A stretch of 64,000 bases of DNA, taken from Gongronella butleri. Taxonomy: Eukaryota > Mucoromycota > Mucoromycetes > Mucorales > Cunninghamellaceae. This document shows positions 23,844 to 36,929 of the stretch, one piece after another. The stretch covers positions 62,001 through 126,000 of the forward strand of contig JAIWZP010000068.1 of assembly GCA_025201375.1 (NCBI GenBank), in the 5' to 3' direction. The position numbers and the translations under genes were made by a program. The notes beneath the pieces were generated by a model. The model was given only the letters and a program-made list of their open reading frames with translations. It was not told the DNA's origin and searched no databases. Every line of letters begins with the position of its first letter. The stretch's first letter is position 1.

Positions 23844-25300
23844 TTTTTTCTCTGGAGTCACATTCCCACTCTTCCACCCTCTCCTTTTTTTGTCACCCTC
23901 TTCCCTTGTGTGTACATTCATCATCTATTTGTTTTTCTCTTAATGCATTCATTCAATCACCATAAGTAAAATTATAAATGATAGTGGGAAAAGCACTATT
24001 TTACAAGATTTTATGGAATGACGAGCAAACTAACGCGTTTTGACGCGTTTGGGCTTTGGGGCAAGACGCGTTGATGGCAAGAGATCGACGGTTGTGCTTC
24101 ATTCTGTAACTGAGCGAGTCGTTGTGCAGAATCCAAAATACTGTATCGACATTTTCACTATAATATCACAGTCTTGGTCAAATTATACTTCGATCGCCAG
24201 GAAATTCGCATTGCCCGAATCAGACGGGCGCGGACGTCATTTCCAGAATGTTTGCTGACCCGATGCGTGACATCTGTACGCTTGTGAAAGCCGCTCAAAT
24301 ATTCCAAAAATTTTCAACTTCGATGTTCTCGGCAACGGATAGGACGACGCACGATGCTTTTAACACGTCGAAAGAACTTGTTGAATGTCCATCGGTTGAG
24401 ACAGGTTTCATCGATGGATGGCGAAAATTCGAAGAGAAAATCCACTTTTTCAGCAAAATCTTTAATCGCAAATTGCTCGACAACGGTCTAGTCGACCTGT
24501 GATTTTATTGCAATTTTACTAATAAACAGGAGGGCAAAGGATCTAATGGGATGACTTGCAGTGCGCTAGCTTGGGGTTTAACTTCTTGCATCTGTCATTT
24601 CACCGGCTGCAGCCCACGCACTCAGCGCACAAAAATGTGTAAAATAAAAAAATAAACAAAAAAAATTTCATGCAATTCACGCACCCTAATTTGGAAGTGT
24701 CAAACCTTAAATTTTTGCAAAAAAAAAAGTTGCCCAATGTAGGCACTTTTCTCAGTCGATCGCCGTTCATGCGCTACTCTTTGCGCTTTTTTGTTGAGTT
24801 GGGGCGATCTGTCAGTTTGTATGCCAATAGCAAATGGTCGGAGTTGCCTGTTTGGGATGCATTGATCACTCGGAGTTCGAAATTTCCCAAATGTGGCATT
24901 TTCTGAGATTGAAATGTGTGACCCCTGAATTTTTAAAAAGTGATCGCAGTGCTTTGCTGGTTTAAGCTTTTTTATTGTAAATTTTGTGCTGATTGCGATG
25001 CAACTGTTTTTAAGCGGGGTCGGCAAAGTAGATGACAAGATAAATGCAAAATACGTACGACAAATTTGGAGATTTTGGAATACAGTATGCGGGTTCAAAA
25101 AAAAAATCGGGTGGACTCATCTTGCTCACAGCCTCTAGTTCGACGCGTGGCGCGCCATTCATCAGCGTGCAGCTAGGCTGCAAAAAAATTTCTGGAGGCA
25201 CAGCACGCCTACGTACAAAGTCCAAAAATAGGCATTTTTGTTTTTTTTTTTCAAGGGCAAAACACGTTTTTTGTTTGTCAGTCTCTCAGTCATCAGGTCT
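23844..25300. other. Gene-poor spacer with a fragment of the dispersed repeat
   Basis: After the SWC5-like 3' end there is no supported gene. About 24180-24310 carries words also seen at 48540-48640 (ATTCGGGC-like then TTTGC.GACCCGATG, then GTGA.ATC), suggesting a decayed piece of the dispersed repeat. An open frame at 24248-24502 overlaps it and is probably chance. Confidence 0.4.
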
Positions 25301-25304
25301 GCCT

Positions 25305-25495
25305 ATTACAGTATGATACTGTACATCTGAGGCTTTTTTTAAAGTACTGTTGTACAGTATCATACAGTACTGTAATAAAATGGAGAGATGCAGTGAGAGA
25401 TCATTACAGAAACACCAGCTGATGACCAGCATGCGGAATAGTTTTTTGATATCATCATACTGTACAGTATCATACAGTACTGTACAGTATCATAA
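25305..25495. repeat. Cluster of palindromic TACTGTACAGTA / GTATCATAC words
   Basis: The words TACAGTATGATACTGTAC, TGTACAGTATCATACAGTAC and CTGTACAGTATCATACAG occur within 190 bases and can pair with each other over a short distance. The same words recur near 26405-26425, 26750-26950, 27025, 48650-48720 and 49728-49755, always in gene-poor DNA next to the inverted-repeat elements. They may be the ends of small or deleted copies of such elements, since one of these elements starts CAGTACC. Confidence 0.6.
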
Positions 25496-25512
25496 AACGG
25501 ATGAAATTTGAC

Positions 25513-26647
25513 TACAGAGTTTCCACTGTTCATATGCGCGCCGTTGAAATGTTTTTGCACGCAAAGAGGATTTTTTCACCCGCGAATAAAAAAAGAAACG
25601 CACGCCAATGTTTACCATTGGCGCGCACCGCATCATCAGTCCACGCAAATTCAGGTCTCGAAGGGCGCTAATTTAATTTCCAGGGCACGCGAATTCTTTT
25701 TTTTTTATTGTGGTGGTCACACGAGTCAAACGCGATACAAAGTGAGTCGAACGCCGGGCAAGCGAGTCGAACGCGGTACAAAGTGAGTCGAACGCCAGGC
25801 AAACGAGTCAAATGCCGGGCAAAAGAGTCGAACGCGGTACAAAGTGAGTCGAACGCCAGGCAAACGAGTCGAACGCCGAGCAAGCGAGTCGACCGCGGTA
25901 CAAAGTGAGTCGAACGCCGGGCAAGCGAGTCGAACGCCAGGCAAGCGAGTCGAACGCCAGGCAAGCGAGTCGAACGCCGGGCAAGCGAGTCGAACGCGGT
26001 ACAAAGTGAGTCGAACGCCGGGCAAGCGAGTCGAACGCCAGGCAAGCGAGTCGAACGCCGGGCAAGCGAGTCGAACGCCGGGCAAGCGAGTCGAACGCGG
26101 TACAAAGTGAGTCGAACGCGGTACAAAGTGAGTCGAACGCCGGATAAACGAGTCGAACGCCGAGCAAGTGAGTCGAACGCCGGGCAAGTGAGTCGAACGC
26201 CAGGCAAACGAGTCGAACGCCGGGCAAACGAGTCGAACGCCAGGCAAACGAGTCGAACGCCGGGTAAACGAGTCGAACGCCGGGCAAACGAGTCGAACGC
26301 CGGATAAGCGAGTCGAACTCAGCGGTCGCACAAGTCAAATGCGGTGGTCACACAAATCGAACGCTGGCGGGTCACACATGTCGAACGCGTTGGGCTGACA
26401 GATCGAAGTCTGGTTACTGTACTCATACAGTAGTTTCCTTTTTTTTTTTTTTGTACGAAATAAATATTCGCGTGCCCTAAAAATTCAATTGGCGCCCATC
26501 GAGAGTAAAGTTTGCGTGGACTGATGATGCGGTGCGCGCCAATGAAAGGTGTTTGCGTGCATTTGCATTTTTATTCGCGGGTGAAAAAATCCTCTTTGCG
26601 TGCAAAAACTTTTCAACGGCGCGCATATGAACAGTGGAAACTCTGTA
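25513..26647. mobile_element. Tc1/mariner-like non-autonomous element with 183-bp inverted ends and a minisatellite core
   Basis: The left arm (25515-25697) is repeated inverted at the right (about 26463-26645). Both outer ends read CAGAGTTTCCACTGTTCATA inwards and are flanked by TA on each side (25513-25514 and 26646-26647), the target duplication of Tc1/mariner elements. The arms match well by eye with a few substitutions and indels. The interior has no transposase; it is filled by a 20-21-bp tandem array. The class is inferred from the TA duplication and ends; no family name can be given. Confidence 0.75.
25730..26325. repeat. Minisatellite of 20-21-bp units, about 29 copies
   Basis: Units are of the type GCGAGTCGAACGCCGGGCAA, with variants having CCAGG for CCGGG, AC for GC, or the ending CGCGGTACAAAGT. 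Because most units keep the frame, long open frames appear on both strands; these are a by-product of the repeat, with no start context or splice signals. The array sits exactly between the two inverted arms of the element. After it come three more degenerate, longer-spaced units up to about 26400. Confidence 0.9.
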
Positions 26648-27140
26648 TTTGAGCCAAGATATGATATTATAAAAATTCAAATCAATCGCGTCTTTATTAT
26701 TTGAATGCGGTTGACAATAAAGTTTCAAGCTGATCGGAAAGCGAATTAGGTATTGTATTGAGTACAGTATCATTTCGACAAGACGACATGAACAACAAGT
26801 AATTTCACTTGGAAATTGTCTGCAATAGGTACGTACGGTATGATATACGGTACTGTACCTATATCATACAGGCAGCACTTGCCGATGGGCGGATGGGGTG
26901 CGCGCGTGCGCCTCTGAAATTAAAAATTGGACGCTTCTACAGTATGATATGATACGAGCACTACAGTAATATGCCAAAATTACTACCTTACAGGTAAACG
27001 GGTTCATGGGCAATTGGACATGTCAAAATACTGTATTGCCGCATGTTTTTCAACTGATTTTGCATGTGTATCATAGTCATCAATCTGGCTACAGTATGAA
27101 GCACAGAATCACCCGTTAAAGATCCAACAACATGCCCACG
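26648..27140. other. Gene-poor spacer with palindromic words
   Basis: AT-rich, with repeated TACAGTA/GTATGATA words at 26835-26870 and 26938-26968. No gene seen. Confidence 0.4.
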
Positions 27141-27443
27141 TTACGACGGGCAAGGGCAGCAGACGCGATTCATGCGCTTGACCGCAATTGACTTGGGAAC
27201 ACCGAACACAACATGTTTTTCATTGTCGACAAGATCGACAACAGCAGTGTTGACGGCGGCACTACTGACAGGACCAAGGGCATCAACCACATCGAGGCTC
27301 TCATGCGCAAAGACTACATGTGTCATGCATAACGCTGCCATCGTAGAAAAGACAAAAAAATCAACTTCATTTGAAATGTTTGCTGTTTTTTTTCCTTTGT
27401 GCTTGAAGAAGTCTGATTTTTTTATAGTGGAGTGCAATTGCAC
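27141..27443 (-). CDS. Hypothetical small protein, possibly secreted
   Basis: One open frame of 100 residues. A hydrophobic stretch (FFVFSTMAALCMTHVVFA) is followed by a hydrophilic region with balanced composition (HESLDVVDALGPVSSAAVN, then VFGVPKSIAVKRMN) and ends CCPCPS. It would look like a signal peptide if translation began shortly before this stretch, but the visible ATG gives a long basic lead, so an upstream intron or a decayed gene is possible. I do not recognise the product. Its neighbour on the same strand at 28-29 kb is also a secreted-protein gene. Weak support. Confidence 0.3.
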   Translation of the reverse strand: MQLHSTIKKSDFFKHKGKKTANISNEVDFFVFSTMAALCMTHVVFAHESLDVVDALGPVSSAAVNTAVVDLVDNEKHVVFGVPKSIAVKRMNRVCCPCPS

Positions 27444-28013
27444 CCAGCCTCATGGTGAGTTACAGCATCTTGTTGCTCCTTGAATTCGCTCCTTTCCCCT
27501 GATATCATATCTCTAGTCTCCTTGAACACGCGTTTTTTATGATACGGTGTTTTTTTTTGACACTGGTTTTCTCCATGATCCAACACTGTACTTCATTTTC
27601 TCTGGCTCCCTAAATTTCATTCCATTCCATGATCATTGCATCTGTCGTAAACTGGCACTGTGGCTAATTGGAAGTACATTGATCTGCCTTTTTTTTTTTT
27701 TATTTTCTGCTCCTTGATTGACGATCCGCTTCTTGTCTGTCCGAGTGGCAAGGTTGTCCTGGCATTGGGTTGTACAATTTATACAATTCATGCAGAATTT
27801 TAAGTACTGATCAGTCAGAATGTATCCAATATCATACAATGTTAGAGGCAGCCTTCTTTTTTGAAAGCAAATAGGTGATGCAAATGACTGAAACAAACAA
27901 AATTGGGTTTTTATAACAAAATAAGGTACTCAAACACACCGCGTCGCAATTTTATGGGATTTGCAACGCGTACGAAAAAATAAAAATGAGCATCGATATA
28001 AAATAGCGGAGGA
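27444..28013. other. Spacer between small secreted-protein candidates
   Basis: No supported gene. The left part would be upstream of the hypothetical gene; the right part, with AATAAA-like words near 27960-28005, is downstream of the secreted-protein pseudogene. Confidence 0.4.
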
Positions 28014-29082
28014 TCAGAGCCGAAGGTTGCTGTCAGGCTCAGAGGCCGGTTCCTTGTTTTCAGGCGCCTTCGTCCTGAAATGATTGAGGAGTTTCCTCGG
28101 CTGGAGTGTCACTGTCGTCAGAAGGCTACTGGTCGGCAGTGTCTCAGGTTGAGTATCAGGATCAGGAGATTCTTGTGGAGCGTCAGTAGCATGATCACTG
28201 TTGTCTGGTGGAGGATCGTTGTTACCCGAAGAAACAACGTTGCTGGCGTCCCCAGGGGTGACGTCATTGGCGCCGACGTCGAGACCAGGCATAGTCGACG
28301 AACCACCAGCCATGTTAGTGGCAGTTGACGGGCCAGACTTGAGGGCGCCACCGAGAAGGCCGTCCAGTAATTCAAACACGGTCTTGAGGACTCCAGACAG
28401 GAGATCAATTCCGGGGTGACCCGCGAGTTGATGGCCAGCAGGGTAATGGGCCTTGCCATACTTGTAGGTGGCAACCATCTCCTTGTTCACCTTTTTCATG
28501 GCAGCATGCGCGCGCGCAAAATTGACCTTCTTGCTCTTGACCTCGCGCTTTGTGACTTCGTCGCGATTCAAAGGGGAAGACCAAGGCTTTCCAAGATTTC
28601 ATCGACCGCGTCGAGCAAGCCAGTGACAAGACCGAGCAAGCCATCGTCGTCCAAATCAAGGATGCCACTCAACAAATCACCCAAGCCAAGGAGCCCATCA
28701 TCATCGCCACCGAGGAGGCCGCTGAGAAGACCGTCGCCACTCAAAATGGAGAGGATGCCGTCATCAGAATGCTCAAGAGGCCATTGTCACCATTGTCACC
28801 ATCGCCACCGAGCAAGCCACCAAGTCCATCACGTCGCTTAATAGCACCGCTCGCACCTCCCAAAATTTTGTCAAGAGTCTTGCCAAGGCTATTTAGAGCG
28901 TCCTCAGAACCTTCCTCACCAACAACGGTCGTGCCACTGCCACCGGCAAGCCCACCCAAAAGATCACCACCTCGGCGTTCGAGATGTCCTGTGCCGTGCG
29001 CGACGCTAGCAATAGGAGCGGCTTGAGCTTGATCCAAAAGGCAAATTGCTGTTGCAATTAGAGCGAGGACAGCAGTCTTCAT
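28014..29082 (-). pseudogene. Secreted Gly/Leu/Asp-rich repeat protein, split by two frameshifts
   Basis: From the ATG at 29082 the first frame gives a signal peptide (MKTAVLALIATAICLLDQAQA), dibasic sites (LERRGG, AIKRRDG) and GLGGLLGGDGDNGDNG repeats. Near 28780 the same kind of sequence continues in a second frame (DDGILSILSGDGLLSG, then LLGLGDLLSGILDLDDDG). Near 28575 it shifts to a third frame starting LPLNRDEVTKREVKSKK and running to a stop at 28014, with a Pro/Asp/Ser/Thr-rich end. No standard introns explain the shifts, although a 51-base GT..AG segment could be forced at the first. The total would be about 350 residues. I do not recognise the family; the LPLNRDEV..A region loosely recalls propeptides of secreted proteases, without a catalytic domain. 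A good TATA box upstream suggests it was, or is, transcribed. A sequencing indel at the CCCCTTT run of the second shift is possible. Confidence 0.5.
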
Positions 29083-29148
29083 AATAAAAAATCAATAGAT
29101 CGAGAGGGTATTAGAAGAATTGGTAAAAAAAAAGGATGCAAACCGCTT

Positions 29149-29156
29149 CTTTTATA
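29149..29156 (-). promoter_or_regulatory. TATA box of the secreted Gly/Leu-rich gene
   Basis: TATAAAAG on the minus strand, 67-74 bases upstream of the ATG at 29082, a canonical placement for a strongly expressed or inducible gene. Confidence 0.6.
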
Positions 29157-32812
<3,656 letters not shown>

Positions 32813-34010
32813 AACCCGCCACTCCTCCCTTTTATTTTATATTGTTAGACCTAAGCATGCTCTTATTCACTGCTCCAAACCATGTATCATTCTCTTGTGT
32901 AAAATGCGCCGCAGTGGACCATCAGTGCAATTTTTTTCTCGTTTTCTCTCTTTTTTCTTTGCGATTTTCATCGCGTGCCTCGCATTGACGGCGCTTTTTG
33001 CATGCGCCTGGCTTCGTGCCCAATCAGGGCACTCGTAAAAAGGAGGGACGTTTGGGGTACAGGGGCAAAATGACTCACGGAATGACACGTCCATGTCATG
33101 CGACGCAAAAAAAAAGGGCTGCTCGTGACTCTCGGTGACTTTTTTTCAAACATGTCAATGGGATGAGCCTCATAATGATGAATGTTGAATGCTCAGGAAT
33201 GACGCTGAGTGCAGTGCAGAGTCGTGGCAGCATCACGCGCGTAGTAAAACGCAGATTAGAGGGAAAAATCCCGCATTTGTGCAGAAAGATGGGCACTGCT
33301 GTCGGCAAAAACAAACAATGCGAGGGGATTTGTTGCCTATCGTTGGGTTCTGCAAGCGTTAGAAACAAACAAGGGATGCTACACGTGGACATGTAGGCTG
33401 CAATTAAGCTTTTTTGTGCTTGTTGCTGGAAAAAAACAAAAATGGTCAAGGTCGCACATGACAACATCATACAGCAAGCTCCATTTGCTCCACCAGTGTG
33501 TTCCACGTGGTCTCTCCCCCCCCATTGTCCTCATTTTTGGTCATGCACAAAAAGAACAAAAGAACAATTGGCAATCGCAAGTCTTGCCTTGGCACCTGTG
33601 TCATCCCCACCGCCTAATAAATCGCTCGGCTCACACATGACGTACATTTGCTTTCCTTTTTTCCCGGGAACCTTTGCCATTCATGGCCAGCCTGGGGAAA
33701 AAGGGTTGGACATTTGTTCAAAAGACAACAGATAAACCAAATCTGGCCATTTTGTGGCCCTTCTTCACCCCCTGGATCCCAAGAGATCACACATCCAGTG
33801 CAACGGGCGCCCTTTATTCGTTTGTCATCCTTCCATTTCATTCATCGCTCTTGCCAAATACAATCGGAAGCAAAAAAGGGACTAAAAATAAAGAAAATAA
33901 GCATTTTTTTTGCTATCCTCCCTTGACAGCACGCATGTCAGAAACCATGCACCGCGTGCCATGACGCCACCATCCGCATGGTATGTATGAATGGCTGCGG
34001 CGCCGCATGC

Positions 34011-34047
<37 letters not shown>

Positions 34048-34789
34048 AGTGCATTGGAAACGCCATTTCCACACCTTTTGACGGTCCGATTCAGGGCGCG
34101 CACGCGCGCATGAAATCGGATTGGAACTCCGCGCGTGCGGCTGTGCGTTTTGGCTGTCGATGATGATAAAATGGCAAAAGAGATGCGAGGCGTCCCAGCG
34201 TCCTGGTTCAATGGCCACCACCAGCGGCACCCAGCATCCAAGCACGTCACTTCTTTTTGCCTCCATGACCCTTGTTGCACGCGACATCAAGGCGTTTAGC
34301 CCTCTCAAAGCCTCATCCATGCAAATTGGCAAACAAAACAAGGCAAAAGAAGATAAACGCACTGAATGCGGCAAATGAGCACGCGTTAAAGGCCTGTCAA
34401 GATCGCGATCCTCTCATGACAATGTAAAAAATAAATTGGCGATAAGAAAAAAAAAGGCACCCGGGACCTCATTTTTGATCAATTGATGTGTGTTTCAATC
34501 TTTTTGAGGGCATGACCATGGGGGTGGGTGGATGGCCAAATGTGTGCTCCCTTCAGGCAGGATAGCGAGCGCGCTTGCTCATTTTACGGAACACAGGGTC
34601 ATTTCGTCCGTCCGCCAATGATGCCCTAATGAAGTAATTGTGGGCGCTGATCCTTCCAGGTGGCATCATCGATAGAAAAAAAAAGAGATAGAGAGACAGA
34701 CAGGATCAGAAAAAGTGGGGGGAGAGAGGGAAGGAGGGAGGAGACTATACACAATTTTTATTTGATTTCTTCAAAACGAAATGTTGTTT
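32813..34789. other. Convergent spacer after the GH9 gene
   Basis: Almost 2 kb between the GH9 stop and the minus-strand stop at 34790. It contains T runs (one of about 34 bases near 34012-34045), stretches of mixed composition and several short open frames without splice or family support. Nothing else could be identified. Confidence 0.45.
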
Positions 34790-35563
34790 TTAGTCGTCGC
34801 CCCATGCATTTGGCTGCATGATTCTGGATAGCCTGTATTTTACGCCGAGGTAGCTAAGGTAATTGCTTCTCGGGAAGACACGGACGCGCTTGACGCGCGG
34901 AAAATGCGAGTCGGTGATGTCGACAAAGGTGCCATCGACAGACAAGGTGTGTTCAAGCTTGCTCTGGTTCACAAAATCAAACGGCTGCCAGCATTCATCC
35001 TTGAACACGAGCCACGTGTAATTACCAGCATGCGCGTCGCTCGTGCCTTGCCGTGATAACTTTGGCTGCGGCCTGTGCTGCTGTTGTTGCTGTTGTTGCG
35101 GTGGTTGTTGCAATATTTGTTGCTGTGGGACAAGCGCTGGCAAGCCATTGCCATTGTAAAGAAACGGAAGAGGGGAATTGCCGCCGCTTTCGCCACCACT
35201 GTCGCCATTGCCGCCACCACCATGATGTGGCGGTGGTGCCAGGTGATTTTGGTGATTTGTAGGCGGCCATCGGCTGTTTTGTGGCTGTTGTTGCTGCTGC
35301 TGCGGTTGCGGCGCCACCATCATCGAGATGCGGCCGGATCTATCTGTTGTTGTTATTGTTGTTGTTGTTGTTGGTGTTGTCATGTGGTGCGCAACAGGCG
35401 CGGGATGAGGGTAACCTTGGCACTTTTCCTGGGAAGGATACTCTTGGCCAAAAGACGATTGGACCGCCCAGGTATCGTGGTCACTGTCGCTGCTACTACT
35501 CATGGACGCACTCATGTGGGGCACCCACGCATCCATTGCAACGTGACTCGACGGGTTCATCAT
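34790..35563 (-). CDS. Gln-rich protein with a WWE-like C-terminal domain
   Basis: A single intronless frame of 257 residues, unusual in this intron-rich window. Residues 1-180 are low complexity: Ser-rich start, Thr tract, Gln tracts (residues 88-93 and 146-152), Gly/Asn/Pro-rich spacer. Residues 181-252 are compact and conserved-looking: YTWLVFKDECWQPFDFVNQS, then KLEHTLSVDGTFVDI, then VRVFPRSNYLSYLGVKYRL. The pattern W..W.PF....KLE, followed by a beta-strand segment and a late YLGVKYRLSR, resembles a WWE domain, which in other proteins binds poly-ADP-ribose or links ubiquitin and RNA factors. The similarity is by eye only. The Gln-rich half suggests a nuclear or RNA-granule protein, also inference. 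Start chosen as the double Met; the second Met is equally possible. Confidence 0.72.
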   Translation of the reverse strand: MMNPSSHVAMDAWVPHMSASMSSSSDSDHDTWAVQSSFGQEYPSQEKCQGYPHPAPVAHHMTTPTTTTTITTTDRSGRISMMVAPQPQQQQQQPQNSRWPPTNHQNHLAPPPHHGGGGNGDSGGESGGNSPLPFLYNGNGLPALVPQQQILQQPPQQQQQQQHRPQPKLSRQGTSDAHAGNYTWLVFKDECWQPFDFVNQSKLEHTLSVDGTFVDITDSHFPRVKRVRVFPRSNYLSYLGVKYRLSRIMQPNAWGDD

Positions 35564-36929
35564 GCAAAACGTAAAAAAAAAAGAAAAAAGATTTGCAAAA
35601 AAAAAGCTAAAAAAAATCTAAGGTCGTGGGGAGGGCGGTGGGGAAGAGAGGACGTGCGCGCGCGAACGGAAGAACAGGGGCGCTTGGTGTGTGCGGAATT
35701 GGGGGACGCGGCAGTAAAAAAAGGGGGGGGGTCCTAGAGTCACCAAAAAAAAAAACCAATGAAATATTAAAGCGTCGTTCTTTTGCCATGGTGCCTGGCC
35801 ACACACGCGCCCTTACCTCAAGGCCAAAGAGAAAAAGGAACAAGCGAAAAAAGAAGAAAGCGAAAAAAAAAAGATGTCACGAAAAAAAAAGGAGTCGTTT
35901 GGATGACAAAACGCAAAAAAAAAAAAAAAGAAGTGGAAAGAGAAGAAAAAAAGATGAGAGTGTAAAAAAAAAAACAGGGTTTTTAAAAGCACCAATGGCC
36001 GATGGTGGGGGAGAAGGATGTTTTTTTTCCATCATATTTTGGTTTTTGAGCCATTTCAATGACGGCAATCCATCATGGGGTGCATCCTCATCTCTTCGTG
36101 CAACCAAGGGCGAAAAATGCAAGCGCGGCTCTATTGACTTTTTTTTGTCTCACCTCAACGAAAACAAATGAAAGTTTCTGGAAGCCGTTTATGTGACGCG
36201 GAAAACAAGGAGGGATCCTTTGCAAAATGGGGTAATGCTTGATTCTATGATGCACCTTTTTTTCTTCTCGCTTGCTAATAATTTAAAGTTGACAATTTGT
36301 GAATTTTTTTTTTCGTGCTCGGCAAAACAGGGCACTTTTGGCGATGAAATGGTTATTTTGATCATTTTGACAAGTTGATTCACGTCCTCCCCGCACCCTC
36401 AGCGGAAATGAGCGTCATGATTGCGCTCCGTCTTGTAAAAACGGCCCTTTTGGTATCACTCTTGTCCATGGGAGTCCAACAAAAGGTGCATTTCCCTGTT
36501 TTTGGTTAGGATCTTGTATTGTTTTTTTTTTTGTTTTTTATCTTTTTGCCAGTATGATCCAGACCATGGGCCATGGGCCATGGGCCACGGTCGCTTGCCT
36601 GTCATGGAATGATGACATGGTGTTTTTTTTATATGTATTTGGTAGGAGAACAAGAAAAAAAAGGGCGCCTGGGGGCGGCATGAAAAAGGCAGATCATCCA
36701 ATTGGTATGCAAGAGAGGGAGAAAAGAAAGAATAAATCTAAGTATGACAAGCGTGCGGGTGTTTTTTTTTGAAGAGGGGGGGGGAAGGACGAGAAACGAC
36801 GCGCAAGGTGCTAGAAAAGGGGGAGGCATTGCAGCGGCGGCAAAAAAAAAGAGGAGAAAACGCGCGTTTTTTTTTTTTTTTGGTGATATGATGCGATTGT
36901 GGTGGTGTGACAAACGTTAGTGGGCTGGG
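35564..36929. other. Spacer upstream of the Gln-rich gene and downstream of DOA10
   Basis: Upstream region of the Gln-rich gene on the left, 3' region of the DOA10 gene on the right. Purine-rich on the plus strand from 35700 to 35990 with many A runs. No supported gene. A triple ATGGGCC-type tandem (CCATGGGCCATGGGCCATGG) is at 36566-36586. Confidence 0.45.

Noticed and set aside
24248..24502. 85-residue plus-strand frame, slightly similar to one at 48585
   Set aside because: The similarity is limited to the shared fragment of the dispersed repeat and stops soon after the first 15 codons.
25730..26325. Possible CRISPR array
   Set aside because: The units are contiguous, with no unique spacers, and the genome is eukaryotic. 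It is a minisatellite.
25668..26338. Long open frames on both strands with repeated ARRSTRLPGVR-like or QASRTPGKRV-like units
   Set aside because: They are by-products of a 20-21-bp tandem array whose units avoid stops in several frames at once. No promoter, splice site or independent start supports them.
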